NCBI GenBank assembly: GCA_027531565.1
Contig: JAPZSB010000004.1
Span: forward strand, 1-55,118
DNA length: 55,118 bases
From: Beijerinckiaceae bacterium
GTDB lineage: Bacteria > Pseudomonadota > Alphaproteobacteria > Rhizobiales > Beijerinckiaceae
Reading direction: 5' to 3'
Shown: positions 18,080 through 25,954 of the stretch, one piece after another
Layout of the letters: each line of letters opens with the position of its first letter
How positions within the stretch are numbered: the first letter of the stretch is position 1
The notes under the pieces: generated by a model
Told to the model about the DNA's origin: nothing
What the model saw: the letters and a program-made list of their open reading frames with translations, nothing else
Database searches by the model: none
Position numbers and translations under genes: made by a program

Positions 18080-18781
18080 TTAATCGCAGTTGGCGGTTAG
18101 AATAGCCAGAAAATAGGCATCCTGATCAAGAGCCGCGAATTCAAGCACGTCAAAAATTTCCGATTTTTCGTCAACAAGCGCTGCTATGCCTTCGCGTGTG
18201 AAGTCAATAGGATAGAACGCTTCACGAAGCCAATGCCCAACCTTGTTGCAGGTGACCCCTGACGGCAATATTTGACGGAGCGATTCACGATAAAACTCAA
18301 AATCAGAAATATCATTCTGATCCCAACCGATGTTAGATTGATAAAAATTACGCTCTAGTGCGATAAATTTTTCGAATACACATTTTTGAATCGGAAGATT
18401 TACTGCAAAAATTTCAAGCTCATTACATGCATTGCCATCAATCTGGATTTTTATACGCACCCATTCCAACTGATGGAGGCTTGGTGGGCTAGACTTGGAC
18501 GCGAGCACAAGAACAGGAGAGCCAACAATCTCTTGCTGGATAAAATGAAGCCACGCGGGGACGCGAAAGCTTTCTCCTGCGATCTCCTGAAATCGCGGGG
18601 GGTTCTCCATGAATTCGAGATACATCGCACGATCTTCCGGTGTCATTAACATAGCATTGTATGCACCATCGTAGTCGAGCGCCTGAGCATCGATACGCGC
18701 CTGATCAAGACGGCAAAGAAAGGCGTACCAACGCTGCCAGTCACCGACACAGTGCGGATGGGATTCGTAAGGTACTTCCAC
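18080..18781 (-). CDS. AT-rich orphan gene behind isovaleryl-CoA dehydrogenase
   Basis: A 233-residue protein that I do not recognise. It starts with GTG 6 bases after the ivd stop (AGGA upstream), so it appears to be read on the same message. The first third is of ordinary composition (WQRWYAFLCRLDQARIDAQALDYDGAY); the rest is markedly AT-rich and acidic/aromatic, with no membrane segment, signal peptide or catalytic motif visible. Length is close to the repaired product of the gene behind mccB, but I see no convincing similarity between the two. Composition suggests horizontal acquisition. Confidence 0.65.
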   Translation of the reverse strand: MEVPYESHPHCVGDWQRWYAFLCRLDQARIDAQALDYDGAYNAMLMTPEDRAMYLEFMENPPRFQEIAGESFRVPAWLHFIQQEIVGSPVLVLASKSSPPSLHQLEWVRIKIQIDGNACNELEIFAVNLPIQKCVFEKFIALERNFYQSNIGWDQNDISDFEFYRESLRQILPSGVTCNKVGHWLREAFYPIDFTREGIAALVDEKSEIFDVLEFAALDQDAYFLAILTANCD

Positions 18782-18787
18782 TTGTCC

Positions 18788-19960
18788 TCACGCGCCCTTG
18801 TTGAACAATTCGCGGCCGATCAGCATGCGTCGGATCTCGCTCGTGCCGGCACCAATCTCGTAGAGCTTGGCATCGCGCAGCAGGCGGCCGGTCGGATATT
18901 CGTTGATATAGCCGTTGCCGCCAAGCAGCTGGATCGCGTCCAGCGCCAGTTTCGTCGCTTTCTCCCCGGCATAGAGGATGGCGCCGGCAGCATCCTCGCG
19001 CGTGGTCTCGCCCCGGTCACAGGCCTTGGCCACCGCGTAGACATAGGCCTTGCAGGCATTCATGCCGACATACATGTCCGCCACCTTGCCCTGCACGAGC
19101 TGGAATTCGCCGATCGACTGGCCGAACTGCTTCCGCTCGTGGATATACGGCATCACGATATCCATCGCCGCCTGCATGATCCCGAGCGGGCCGGCCGCCA
19201 GAACCGCGCGCTCGTAATCGAGGCCCGACATCAGGACATTCACGCCCTTGCCGATCTGGCCGAGCACGTTCTCTTCCGGCACCTCGCAATCCTGGAAGAC
19301 GAGTTCGCCGGTCTCCGAGCCGCGCATGCCGAGCTTGTCGAGCTTCTGCGCCACGGAAAAGCCCTTGAACCCCTTCTCGATCAGGAAGGCGGTGATGCCG
19401 CGCGGCCCGGCTTCCGGATCGGTCTTCGCATAGACGATCAGCGTCTCGGCGGAGGGACCGTTGGTGATCCACATTTTCGAGCCGTTGAGGATGTAGCGGT
19501 CGCCCTTCTTCTCGGCCCGCAGCTTCATCGAGACCACGTCCGACCCCGCCCCCGGTTCGGACATGGCCAGCGCGCCGAGATGCTCGCCCGAGATCAGCTT
19601 CGGCAGGTAGCGCGCCTTCTGCTCGGCGCTGCCCCAGCGCCGGAGCTGGTTGATGCAGAGATTGGAATGGGCGCCGTAGCTCAGCCCGACCGAGGCCGAG
19701 GCGCGCGAGATTTCCTCCATCGCCACGCAATGCTCGAGATAGCCGAGCCCGGTGCCGCCATCCTCCTCCGGCACCGTGATGCCATGCAGCCCGAGCGTGC
19801 CCATCTCGGGCCAGATCTCACGCGGGAACCAGTCCTCGCGGTCGATCTTGTCAGCGAGCGGTGCGATCTTGTCCTGGGCGAAGGCCGCGACGCTCTCGCG
19901 GATGGCATCGGCGGTCTCGCCGAGGTCGAAATTGAACGGCTTGGCGCTGTTCGGGATCAT
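18788..19960 (-). CDS. ivd: Isovaleryl-CoA dehydrogenase
   Basis: FAD-dependent acyl-CoA dehydrogenase of 390 residues that oxidises isovaleryl-CoA to 3-methylcrotonyl-CoA in leucine degradation. Signatures are the [11 protein letters not shown] flavin loop, [17 protein letters not shown], the [11 protein letters not shown]-like [13 protein letters not shown] segment, and [19 protein letters not shown], where Glu of DYER sits at the catalytic-base position typical of IVD rather than near the C-terminus. ATG at 19960 ([11 protein letters not shown]) is preferred over upstream codons. Its product feeds the MCC subunits encoded downstream. Confidence 0.94.
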   Translation of the reverse strand: MIPNSAKPFNFDLGETADAIRESVAAFAQDKIAPLADKIDREDWFPREIWPEMGTLGLHGITVPEEDGGTGLGYLEHCVAMEEISRASASVGLSYGAHSNLCINQLRRWGSAEQKARYLPKLISGEHLGALAMSEPGAGSDVVSMKLRAEKKGDRYILNGSKMWITNGPSAETLIVYAKTDPEAGPRGITAFLIEKGFKGFSVAQKLDKLGMRGSETGELVFQDCEVPEENVLGQIGKGVNVLMSGLDYERAVLAAGPLGIMQAAMDIVMPYIHERKQFGQSIGEFQLVQGKVADMYVGMNACKAYVYAVAKACDRGETTREDAAGAILYAGEKATKLALDAIQLLGGNGYINEYPTGRLLRDAKLYEIGAGTSEIRRMLIGRELFNKGA

Positions 19961-20156
19961 GATTTCACTCCCAGGATCATGGTTTCTTGTCGGGCAGGCA
20001 GATAGGACAATAATGCTGACCCTTCTGCCGCGTCTCCCGGCCTTTGGCAAGCCTGTCCGGCCTTTCAGAAGCTGCTAACCCTGCCGCCGGAATGCCGCAA
20101 TGCCTTAACACGGGAATGAACACTCCCCGCTAGGCTTGCGCAAGGAAAGGATATGC

Positions 20157-21521
20157 ATGGCCAGCCTGCCGGAGACCGATCTGCCGCCCGCGGGCCCTCT
20201 CGCCCGCAGGCTGCCGCGCCTTGCCGCGCGGTGGCAAAGGCATGCTGCGGCCCTGTCAGCGCTGTCGGTGCGTCTCGCTGCGGCCGGCCTTGCCTACCTG
20301 CTCCAGATCGTGCTGGCCCGCAGCCTCGGCCTCGCCGAATACGGCACATTCAGCTTCGCCTGGAATCTCGTGACGATCGGCGGCTTCCTTGCCACCCTCG
20401 GCTTCGGGCAGATCGCCGTGCGCTTTCTCGCGCAGTACCACGCCGGCGGCGATGCCGCCCTCGCCCATGGCTTCCTCCGCACCGGAACCATGGTCACCAT
20501 CGGCGGGGCGCTGGTCTTCGCCGCCCTCGGCTTCACGCTCTTCCCGCTGATCACGGCGGGCTATGGCGAAACCTGCAGCCGGATCCTGGCGATCGGCCTG
20601 ATCGCGCTGCCGTTTTTCGCCCTGTCCGATTTCATCGAAGGCATTGCCCGCTCGCAGGGCTGGACATGGCGCGCCCTCGCGCCGTCCTATCTCGCCCGGC
20701 AGGGGCTGATCATCCTGATGCTCCTCGGTGCGATGGCCCTCGGGCGGAGCCTCGACGCCGACCATGCCATGCTCGCGGCCCTTGTCGGCACGCTGGTTGC
20801 GGCAACCCTGCATCTGGCACTCGTGGTGCCGCCCCTCCTGCGGCTGTTCCCGCCGGCGCCGCCCCGCCATGCCTTCCGCGAATGGCGGCAGGCCGCGCAG
20901 CCAATGCTGCTCTCGGACCTTGCGGTTCTGGCGCGCCAGCATGGCGATCTGATCCTGCTCGGCCTGCTCGCGCCGCCCGCCACGGTGGGGCTTTACTTCG
21001 CCGCGACCCGCATCGCCTCGCTGCTCGGCCTGATCGAGTTCGCCCTCGGCGCGGCCTTCGGCCATCGTTTCGCGCGGCAGGCCCGCATCGAGGATCCCCG
21101 GGCCTTCGAGGCGCTCTATGCCGAGACGCGGCGGCTGACATTCTGGCCCGGCCTGCTCGCGGCCCTCGGGCTGATGTTCCTCGCGCCGCTCATCCTCCGC
21201 CTGTTCGGCGAAGCCTTCCTTGCCGGCACGGTGCCCGCGCAGGTTCTGATCGCTGCCGCCGCCTTCAAGCTGGCCGCCGGCCCCGCCGAGGAGGCCCTCG
21301 CCATGGCCGGGCACCCTGAAACGGTCTGGCGCGGGCAATGCGCCGGCGCCCTGCTGACCGCCCTGCTCTGCCTGCTGCTGGCGGGGCCGTGGCAGGCCGG
21401 CGGCGCGGCCCTGGCCGCCGCAGCCGGCACCCTTCTCACCACAATCTGGCTGGCCCTTGCCGTGCGGAAGCATCTTGGCTTCCAGCCCTTCGCCGCGCGG
21501 CGGAACGGAAATGCGGGATGA
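20157..21521 (+). CDS. Polysaccharide/lipid-linked oligosaccharide flippase (MATE/Wzx-like)
   Basis: A 454-residue inner-membrane protein with about 12-14 hydrophobic helices, resembling Wzx/MurJ-type flippases of the MOP superfamily. Conserved elements include the N-terminal ARSLGLAEYGTFSFAWN segment after the first helix and repeated short basic loops. ATG at 20157 follows AAGGAAAGG by 6 bases; a nearby out-of-frame ATG at 20153 is not used. Its stop overlaps the next start (ATGA), so flippase and acyltransferase-like protein are made together. The substrate is unknown; no glycosyltransferases are nearby. Confidence 0.85.
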   Translation: MASLPETDLPPAGPLARRLPRLAARWQRHAAALSALSVRLAAAGLAYLLQIVLARSLGLAEYGTFSFAWNLVTIGGFLATLGFGQIAVRFLAQYHAGGDAALAHGFLRTGTMVTIGGALVFAALGFTLFPLITAGYGETCSRILAIGLIALPFFALSDFIEGIARSQGWTWRALAPSYLARQGLIILMLLGAMALGRSLDADHAMLAALVGTLVAATLHLALVVPPLLRLFPPAPPRHAFREWRQAAQPMLLSDLAVLARQHGDLILLGLLAPPATVGLYFAATRIASLLGLIEFALGAAFGHRFARQARIEDPRAFEALYAETRRLTFWPGLLAALGLMFLAPLILRLFGEAFLAGTVPAQVLIAAAAFKLAAGPAEEALAMAGHPETVWRGQCAGALLTALLCLLLAGPWQAGGAALAAAAGTLLTTIWLALAVRKHLGFQPFAARRNGNAG

Positions 21522-22663
21522 CCCGCCCGCCGGCCTGGTCGATCCTGCCTTTTGCTGCGCTGGCGGCCATCCGCGAGGAATGGCGCGCGCTGGCATCCCG
21601 TGCGCTTGACCCGAACCCGTTCTACGAGCCGGATTTCCTGCTGGCTTCCCGGGAACTCGGCGAGGACAGGCGGCTCTCGGTCCTGGTCGCGCGTGAGGCG
21701 GAGGGCGCGGGCGCCATGCTGGCGCTGATCCCGCTGCGCCGTCCGGGCTGGCGGCAAGGCTGGCTGCGCAGCACCTGGATGATGCATGAAAATGCCTATG
21801 CGCCGCTGACGACGCCACTCCTTGACCGGAAGCGGGCACCGGAACTGCTCTCCGGCCTGCTCGAGGCCGCGCCCAGGCTGTTTCCCGGCAGCGCCTGGCT
21901 TGTGCCGCTGCTGCCGATATCCCGGCCCTTCTGGCAGAATCTCGGGCCCATGCTTGACGCGAAGGGCCTCGCCCATCGCGTGGTCCGGCACTTCACCCGG
22001 GCCGCCATCGAGACCGACGAGGATTTCGAATCCTATACCGGCCGCCATGGCCAGACCCTGCTGCGCCGGGAACGCAAGCTCGCGACCCATGGCCGCATCC
22101 AGTACATTGTGGCCGAAGGGGATACGCCCGCAGGCCAGGCGATGCTCGACGCCTTCCTGACACTGGAGGCCAAGGGCTGGAAGGGCCGGCAGGGCACGGC
22201 CCTCGCCTGCCGGCCTGCGAGCCTCGCCTTCGCCCGGCAGGCCTTCCGCGGGGCCAGCCCGGCAACGCTCTATGAAGCCCTGATGCTCAATGACCAGCCG
22301 CTGGCGGTCAATGTGAACCTCCTCTCGGGAGGCGTGCTCTATACGGTCAAGGCGGCGTTCGACGAGGATTACCGTGGCTATAGCCCGGGCAACCTGCTTG
22401 ACCGCCACACGATCGCGCTGGCAACCGGAGAATCAGGCGTTACCCGCGTCGATTCCTGCGCCAATCCGGATCACCCGCTCGAGCTGCACTGGCGCGAGCG
22501 GGAAGCCATCGGCACCCTGCTGGTGGACTGGACCGGCAGCCACGGCCCGGCCGGCCTCGAACGGATGGCCGCCCGGCTTGCCCGGGCCGATCGGGCGATC
22601 AGCCGGCTGGCTGCCCTGCGCGGGCTCCTGCGCAGGGCCGGAACGCCCCGCCCGAAGGCGTAG
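21518..22663 (+). CDS. BioF2/CelD-like GNAT-fold acyltransferase (FemAB-related)
   Basis: A 381-residue soluble protein with the double-GNAT layout of the BioF2-like (CelD/BcsL) family. The N-terminal half has PFYEPDFLLAS, which opens these proteins. The second half has YTGRHGQTLLRRERKLATHG, then FLTLEAKGWKGRQGTAL and VKAAFDEDYRGYSPGNLL, typical of FemAB/BioF2 acyl- or aminoacyl-transfer domains. Expected acceptors are sugars or cell-wall precursors. Start ATG overlaps the flippase stop. The pair may modify and export one lipid-linked precursor, which is inferred from the overlap. Confidence 0.85.
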   Translation: MTRPPAWSILPFAALAAIREEWRALASRALDPNPFYEPDFLLASRELGEDRRLSVLVAREAEGAGAMLALIPLRRPGWRQGWLRSTWMMHENAYAPLTTPLLDRKRAPELLSGLLEAAPRLFPGSAWLVPLLPISRPFWQNLGPMLDAKGLAHRVVRHFTRAAIETDEDFESYTGRHGQTLLRRERKLATHGRIQYIVAEGDTPAGQAMLDAFLTLEAKGWKGRQGTALACRPASLAFARQAFRGASPATLYEALMLNDQPLAVNVNLLSGGVLYTVKAAFDEDYRGYSPGNLLDRHTIALATGESGVTRVDSCANPDHPLELHWREREAIGTLLVDWTGSHGPAGLERMAARLARADRAISRLAALRGLLRRAGTPRPKA

Positions 22664-22666
22664 GCC

Positions 22667-23500
22667 TTACTCGTCGGCGTCGTTGCTGGCGACCTGCCGC
22701 CCGGTCACGCCGTTCTCCGCGAGGAAACGCTGCCAGTCGCGCCGCGGGCCGGCATAGACATTCCGGTCCACCGGGCCCTTGATCCCGGGCACGCGGCCCG
22801 TGGTGGTGAACTGCCAGAACTTCCAGTTGCGGTTCTCGTACCGCTCATGCGGTTCCGCCGCCACCGAGCGCAACCAGAAATCGTGGTCCTTGTAATGGCC
22901 CTCGAGCACCTCGGCATGGAACGGGATGTCGGTATAGATGATCGGCTTCTTGCCGGTATGCTCGCGCATGGCCTTGAGCATGATGGAGATTTTCTGCCGG
23001 GCCAGCTCGGGATCGATCTTCTTCGGGCAGGTCCGCGAATGGCCGTTCCATTCCACGTCGAGCACCGGCGGCAGGGCATCGGCATCGCGCGGCACGTTCT
23101 GCCGGAACCACGCCGCCTGCTCCTCGGCCGGCCGGCACCAGAACACGAAATGATAGGCCGCGCGCGGCACGCCGGCCTGGCGTGCGCCTTCCCAGTTGAT
23201 GCGGAAACGCTCGTCCAGATGATCGCCGCCTTCCGTCGCCTTGATGAACGCGAAGGCCGTGCCGGCGCGCTTCACCTCGAACCAGTCGATCTCGCCCTGC
23301 CATTTCGACACGTCGATCCCGTGCACGGGGAAGCGATGCGCCTTCGCCACGCCGGGATGCGGCTTGGCATCGCTCTTCAGCGGGTAATAGGACGCTTCCA
23401 TCACGCCCGTGGAGTTGCAGGCGGAAATCATCAGGGTCGCGGCCAGGGCGAGGAGACCCGAACCCAACCGCTTTCCGGTCGTTCTGAGGCAGATCGTCAT
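22667..23500 (-). CDS. Lipoprotein lysozyme, glycoside hydrolase family 25
   Basis: A 277-residue muramidase anchored as a lipoprotein: the N-terminal signal ends in a lipobox ISAC at about residue 24-27. The GH25 catalytic barrel shows HGIDVSKWQGEIDW (first Asp), FAFIKATEGG, AYHFVFW and VLDVEWNG, in which the DxE pair carries the catalytic Glu. It should cleave beta-1,4 bonds between MurNAc and GlcNAc in the periplasm. ATG at 23500 lies 1 base beyond the stop of the GGDEF-EAL gene, so they are co-translated. It converges with the acyltransferase gene. Confidence 0.92.
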   Translation of the reverse strand: MTICLRTTGKRLGSGLLALAATLMISACNSTGVMEASYYPLKSDAKPHPGVAKAHRFPVHGIDVSKWQGEIDWFEVKRAGTAFAFIKATEGGDHLDERFRINWEGARQAGVPRAAYHFVFWCRPAEEQAAWFRQNVPRDADALPPVLDVEWNGHSRTCPKKIDPELARQKISIMLKAMREHTGKKPIIYTDIPFHAEVLEGHYKDHDFWLRSVAAEPHERYENRNWKFWQFTTTGRVPGIKGPVDRNVYAGPRRDWQRFLAENGVTGRQVASNDADE

Positions 23501-23501
23501 G

Positions 23502-25583
23502 TCATGCAGCCTGTACTGGTGAATCAAGGGTAGTCAGTTTCGGGTCTTCGGCAAGGCCAAGCTGGCCGATCGGCACCGGGCGGCCGAAGAGATAGCCCTG
23601 CAGGGCGCCACACCCGGCACTGGCCAGGAAGCGCTGCTGGGCGGGCGTCTCGATGCCCTCGCCCACCACCTGCATGCCCAGCGAGCGCGCGAGGCTCACC
23701 ACCGATGTCACGATCATCGGCGCTTCCGGCTTGTCGTCGAGGCTCTCGATGAAGCCCCGGTCGATCTTCAGCACGTCGAACTTGAACCGGAGCAGATGCG
23801 TCAGGCTGGAATAGCCGGCGCCGAAATCGTCGATGGCGAAGCGGATCCCCTGCCCCTGCAGCGTCTTCATGATGGTGGCGAGGCTGTCCGGATCGCTGAT
23901 GATGCTCGTCTCGGTCAGTTCGAGGCAGAGCCGCCCGGGCACCACGCGATGGCGGGCAAGCGCATCCATGACGAAATCGGAAAAACCCGGCGCCAGCAAT
24001 TGCCGGCCGGTGGCATTCACGGAGATCCGGCATTCCCCGCGCGGCCCGAGTTCGGCCAGCGCCCGGTCGAGCACGAAGTTGCCGAGGCCGATGATCAGGT
24101 CGGATTTCTCGGCGATCGGAATGAAGTCGGCCGGCGGGATGACGCCACGCACCGGATGCTGCCAGCGCACCAGTGCCTCGTAGCCGATCACCTCGCCCGA
24201 CAGCGCCCGGACGATCGGCTGGTAGGCCACGAAGAGGGCCTGCGTCAGGATCGCCCCGCGCAGCTCCCGCTCGAGCATCCGGCGATAGGCGATGTCCCGC
24301 TTCATGTCCGGATGATAGGTCATGGCAACGCCACGGCCCGCCGCCTTGGCGGCATAGACGGCCAGATCGGCCATTTTCAGCAGGTCCTCGCCATCGCCGG
24401 TCTCCTGCGTCGAGCTGGCGGCACCGATCGAGACGCCGATCGGCACCAGCCCTTCCATGGGCACGCGCTGCCGCAGCGATTGCTGGAGATGGTAATGCAG
24501 GCGCTGGAGGGCGCCATCGCCGAGAATGTCCGGCAGGACGGCGACGAACTCGTCACCGCCGAGGCGCGCCACGAATGCCGAAGCGCCGAGTTCCGTGCTG
24601 AAGACCTCGGCCGCCAGTTTCAGAACCCGGTCGCCGGCCTGGTGGCCATGCTGGTCGTTGACGCTCTTGAACCCGTCGAGATCGAGCATGAGCACGGTCA
24701 TCGGCGGGAAGCTGCGCGTGGCCGGCGCGACTGTCTGGAGATGGTCGAACAGCGCCCGCCGGTTCGGCAGGCCGGTCAGCGGATCGGTATGGGCCAGCGC
24801 CTCGACCTGCCGGAGTTCGCCCATGAACCCGTCCCGGGCCTGGCTCCAGTAGCGGCGGAGCAGCATCAGCACGAACAGGCCGAGCGCCAGCGCGGCGGCA
24901 AGGACCGGCAGGACGAGCCCCGTGATCGTCCGGGAAATCCGTTCGCTGCGCCAGCCGAGATAGGCCACGGGATCACCGTCGAGCCCGTCGATCCCAAGCC
25001 GGCCATTCGCATGCAGGATGTCACCGGGCTGGGCCGCAACCGGTTGCAGCTGGAGGCCGAAGCCTTCGAGCGTGGCGGTCAGCGGGGCGAAATCGATCAG
25101 GCCGATGGCCAGCCGGTTCTGGCCCAGCCCGTCGCGGGTCAGGGCCACGAAAGCGATATTCTCGTCGCGCGGCGGCCCGATCCGGACCAGATCCACCCGT
25201 TCGCCGGCCGGATCGATCCGCTCCAGCGCCTTCAGCGCCTGTTCCAGCCGGGCAGCCGTCCCCTCGTCGGCAAGGAGGCCGGAAATCCGGCTGGCCGCCC
25301 TGCTGGCGACAAAGCGACCGGCGGCGGAGACGGAGAAGAGCGCATGCCCCTGAACGTTCCGCGCGAGCCAGCCATCCCCGTTGACGCCGGGCGGAGGCAG
25401 ATCGCTTCGGAAATCGGCAGCAAGGCCGGTCAGGCTCTGGCGCACGAGCGTCGCCTCGTTCTCGAACGCGCTGTGATCGATGAGACGGGTGGTCCAGGCC
25501 ATCAGGCCAAGCGTCGCCACCGCAATCACCATGATGATGATGGCGCCGGCATCGAGGGTGCGGACCAACGAACGGCCGTGCAT
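23502..25583 (-). CDS. Membrane-bound GGDEF-EAL protein (cyclic di-GMP turnover)
   Basis: A 693-residue sensor enzyme. Membrane segments at about 13-33 and 220-242 enclose a periplasmic sensor domain resembling CHASE4. The GGDEF domain has an intact active site at 342-346, but no RxxD inhibition site is visible at the usual position five residues upstream. The EAL domain has EAL at 469-471 and a DDFGAGYSS loop, so phosphodiesterase chemistry looks intact too. Net direction of cyclic di-GMP change cannot be predicted. AGGAGAG precedes the ATG. It is followed 1 base later by the GH25 gene. Confidence 0.93.
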   Translation of the reverse strand: MHGRSLVRTLDAGAIIIMVIAVATLGLMAWTTRLIDHSAFENEATLVRQSLTGLAADFRSDLPPPGVNGDGWLARNVQGHALFSVSAAGRFVASRAASRISGLLADEGTAARLEQALKALERIDPAGERVDLVRIGPPRDENIAFVALTRDGLGQNRLAIGLIDFAPLTATLEGFGLQLQPVAAQPGDILHANGRLGIDGLDGDPVAYLGWRSERISRTITGLVLPVLAAALALGLFVLMLLRRYWSQARDGFMGELRQVEALAHTDPLTGLPNRRALFDHLQTVAPATRSFPPMTVLMLDLDGFKSVNDQHGHQAGDRVLKLAAEVFSTELGASAFVARLGGDEFVAVLPDILGDGALQRLHYHLQQSLRQRVPMEGLVPIGVSIGAASSTQETGDGEDLLKMADLAVYAAKAAGRGVAMTYHPDMKRDIAYRRMLERELRGAILTQALFVAYQPIVRALSGEVIGYEALVRWQHPVRGVIPPADFIPIAEKSDLIIGLGNFVLDRALAELGPRGECRISVNATGRQLLAPGFSDFVMDALARHRVVPGRLCLELTETSIISDPDSLATIMKTLQGQGIRFAIDDFGAGYSSLTHLLRFKFDVLKIDRGFIESLDDKPEAPMIVTSVVSLARSLGMQVVGEGIETPAQQRFLASAGCGALQGYLFGRPVPIGQLGLAEDPKLTTLDSPVQAA

Positions 25584-25683
25584 GCAGGGCTCTCCTGACC
25601 AGTCCCTGCCGATTTGGCTGACGAACGCTTAAGGCGGCGTTTGAAAACGTCGTTAACGCGTTTGGATTTCGTTAGGATTCACC

Positions 25684-25954
25684 TTAGGGCGAAAACTCAC
25701 AAAGAAGGCGACATTTGACGCGAGGGAATTTGGCGATCAGGTTTCGTGGGCTTTCCCGAAGCAAACCGTCGGGTTTGGGAGGGAAAGGACGCGAAAGATG
25801 ATCCAAATTCACCGCGCCTCCGGTGGGGTTTCGGAGAGAAACTGTCTCGAAACCGGCGCTTGCCCTGACGGACGTCAAGGCTGCGCGCCGCTTCCGGCCA
25901 TTTTCACCCCGAAACACCCATCAAATGCGCCTCCTTTATGAGTTTTCGCCCTAA
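25684..25954. mobile_element. MITE-like element with about 35-bp terminal inverted repeats
   Basis: A 271-bp non-coding element fills most of the gap between the GGDEF-EAL and mgtE genes. Its ends, 25684-25718 and 25921-25954, are inverted copies of one sequence beginning TTAGGGCGAAAACTCA and then (C/T)AAAG(A/G)AGGCG, differing at 2 bases and one 1-base gap. TA lies at both ends as a possible target duplication. There is no transposase; the only open frame inside (25684-25917) encodes nothing recognisable. It is probably a deletion derivative mobilised by an IS5- or IS630-type transposase elsewhere. The rest of the 367-bp gap (25584-25683) should hold the GGDEF-EAL promoter. Confidence 0.85.

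Noticed and set aside
25684-25917. 77-codon open frame inside the MITE-like element
   Set aside because: It has no ribosome site, no family resemblance, and lies entirely between the terminal repeats.
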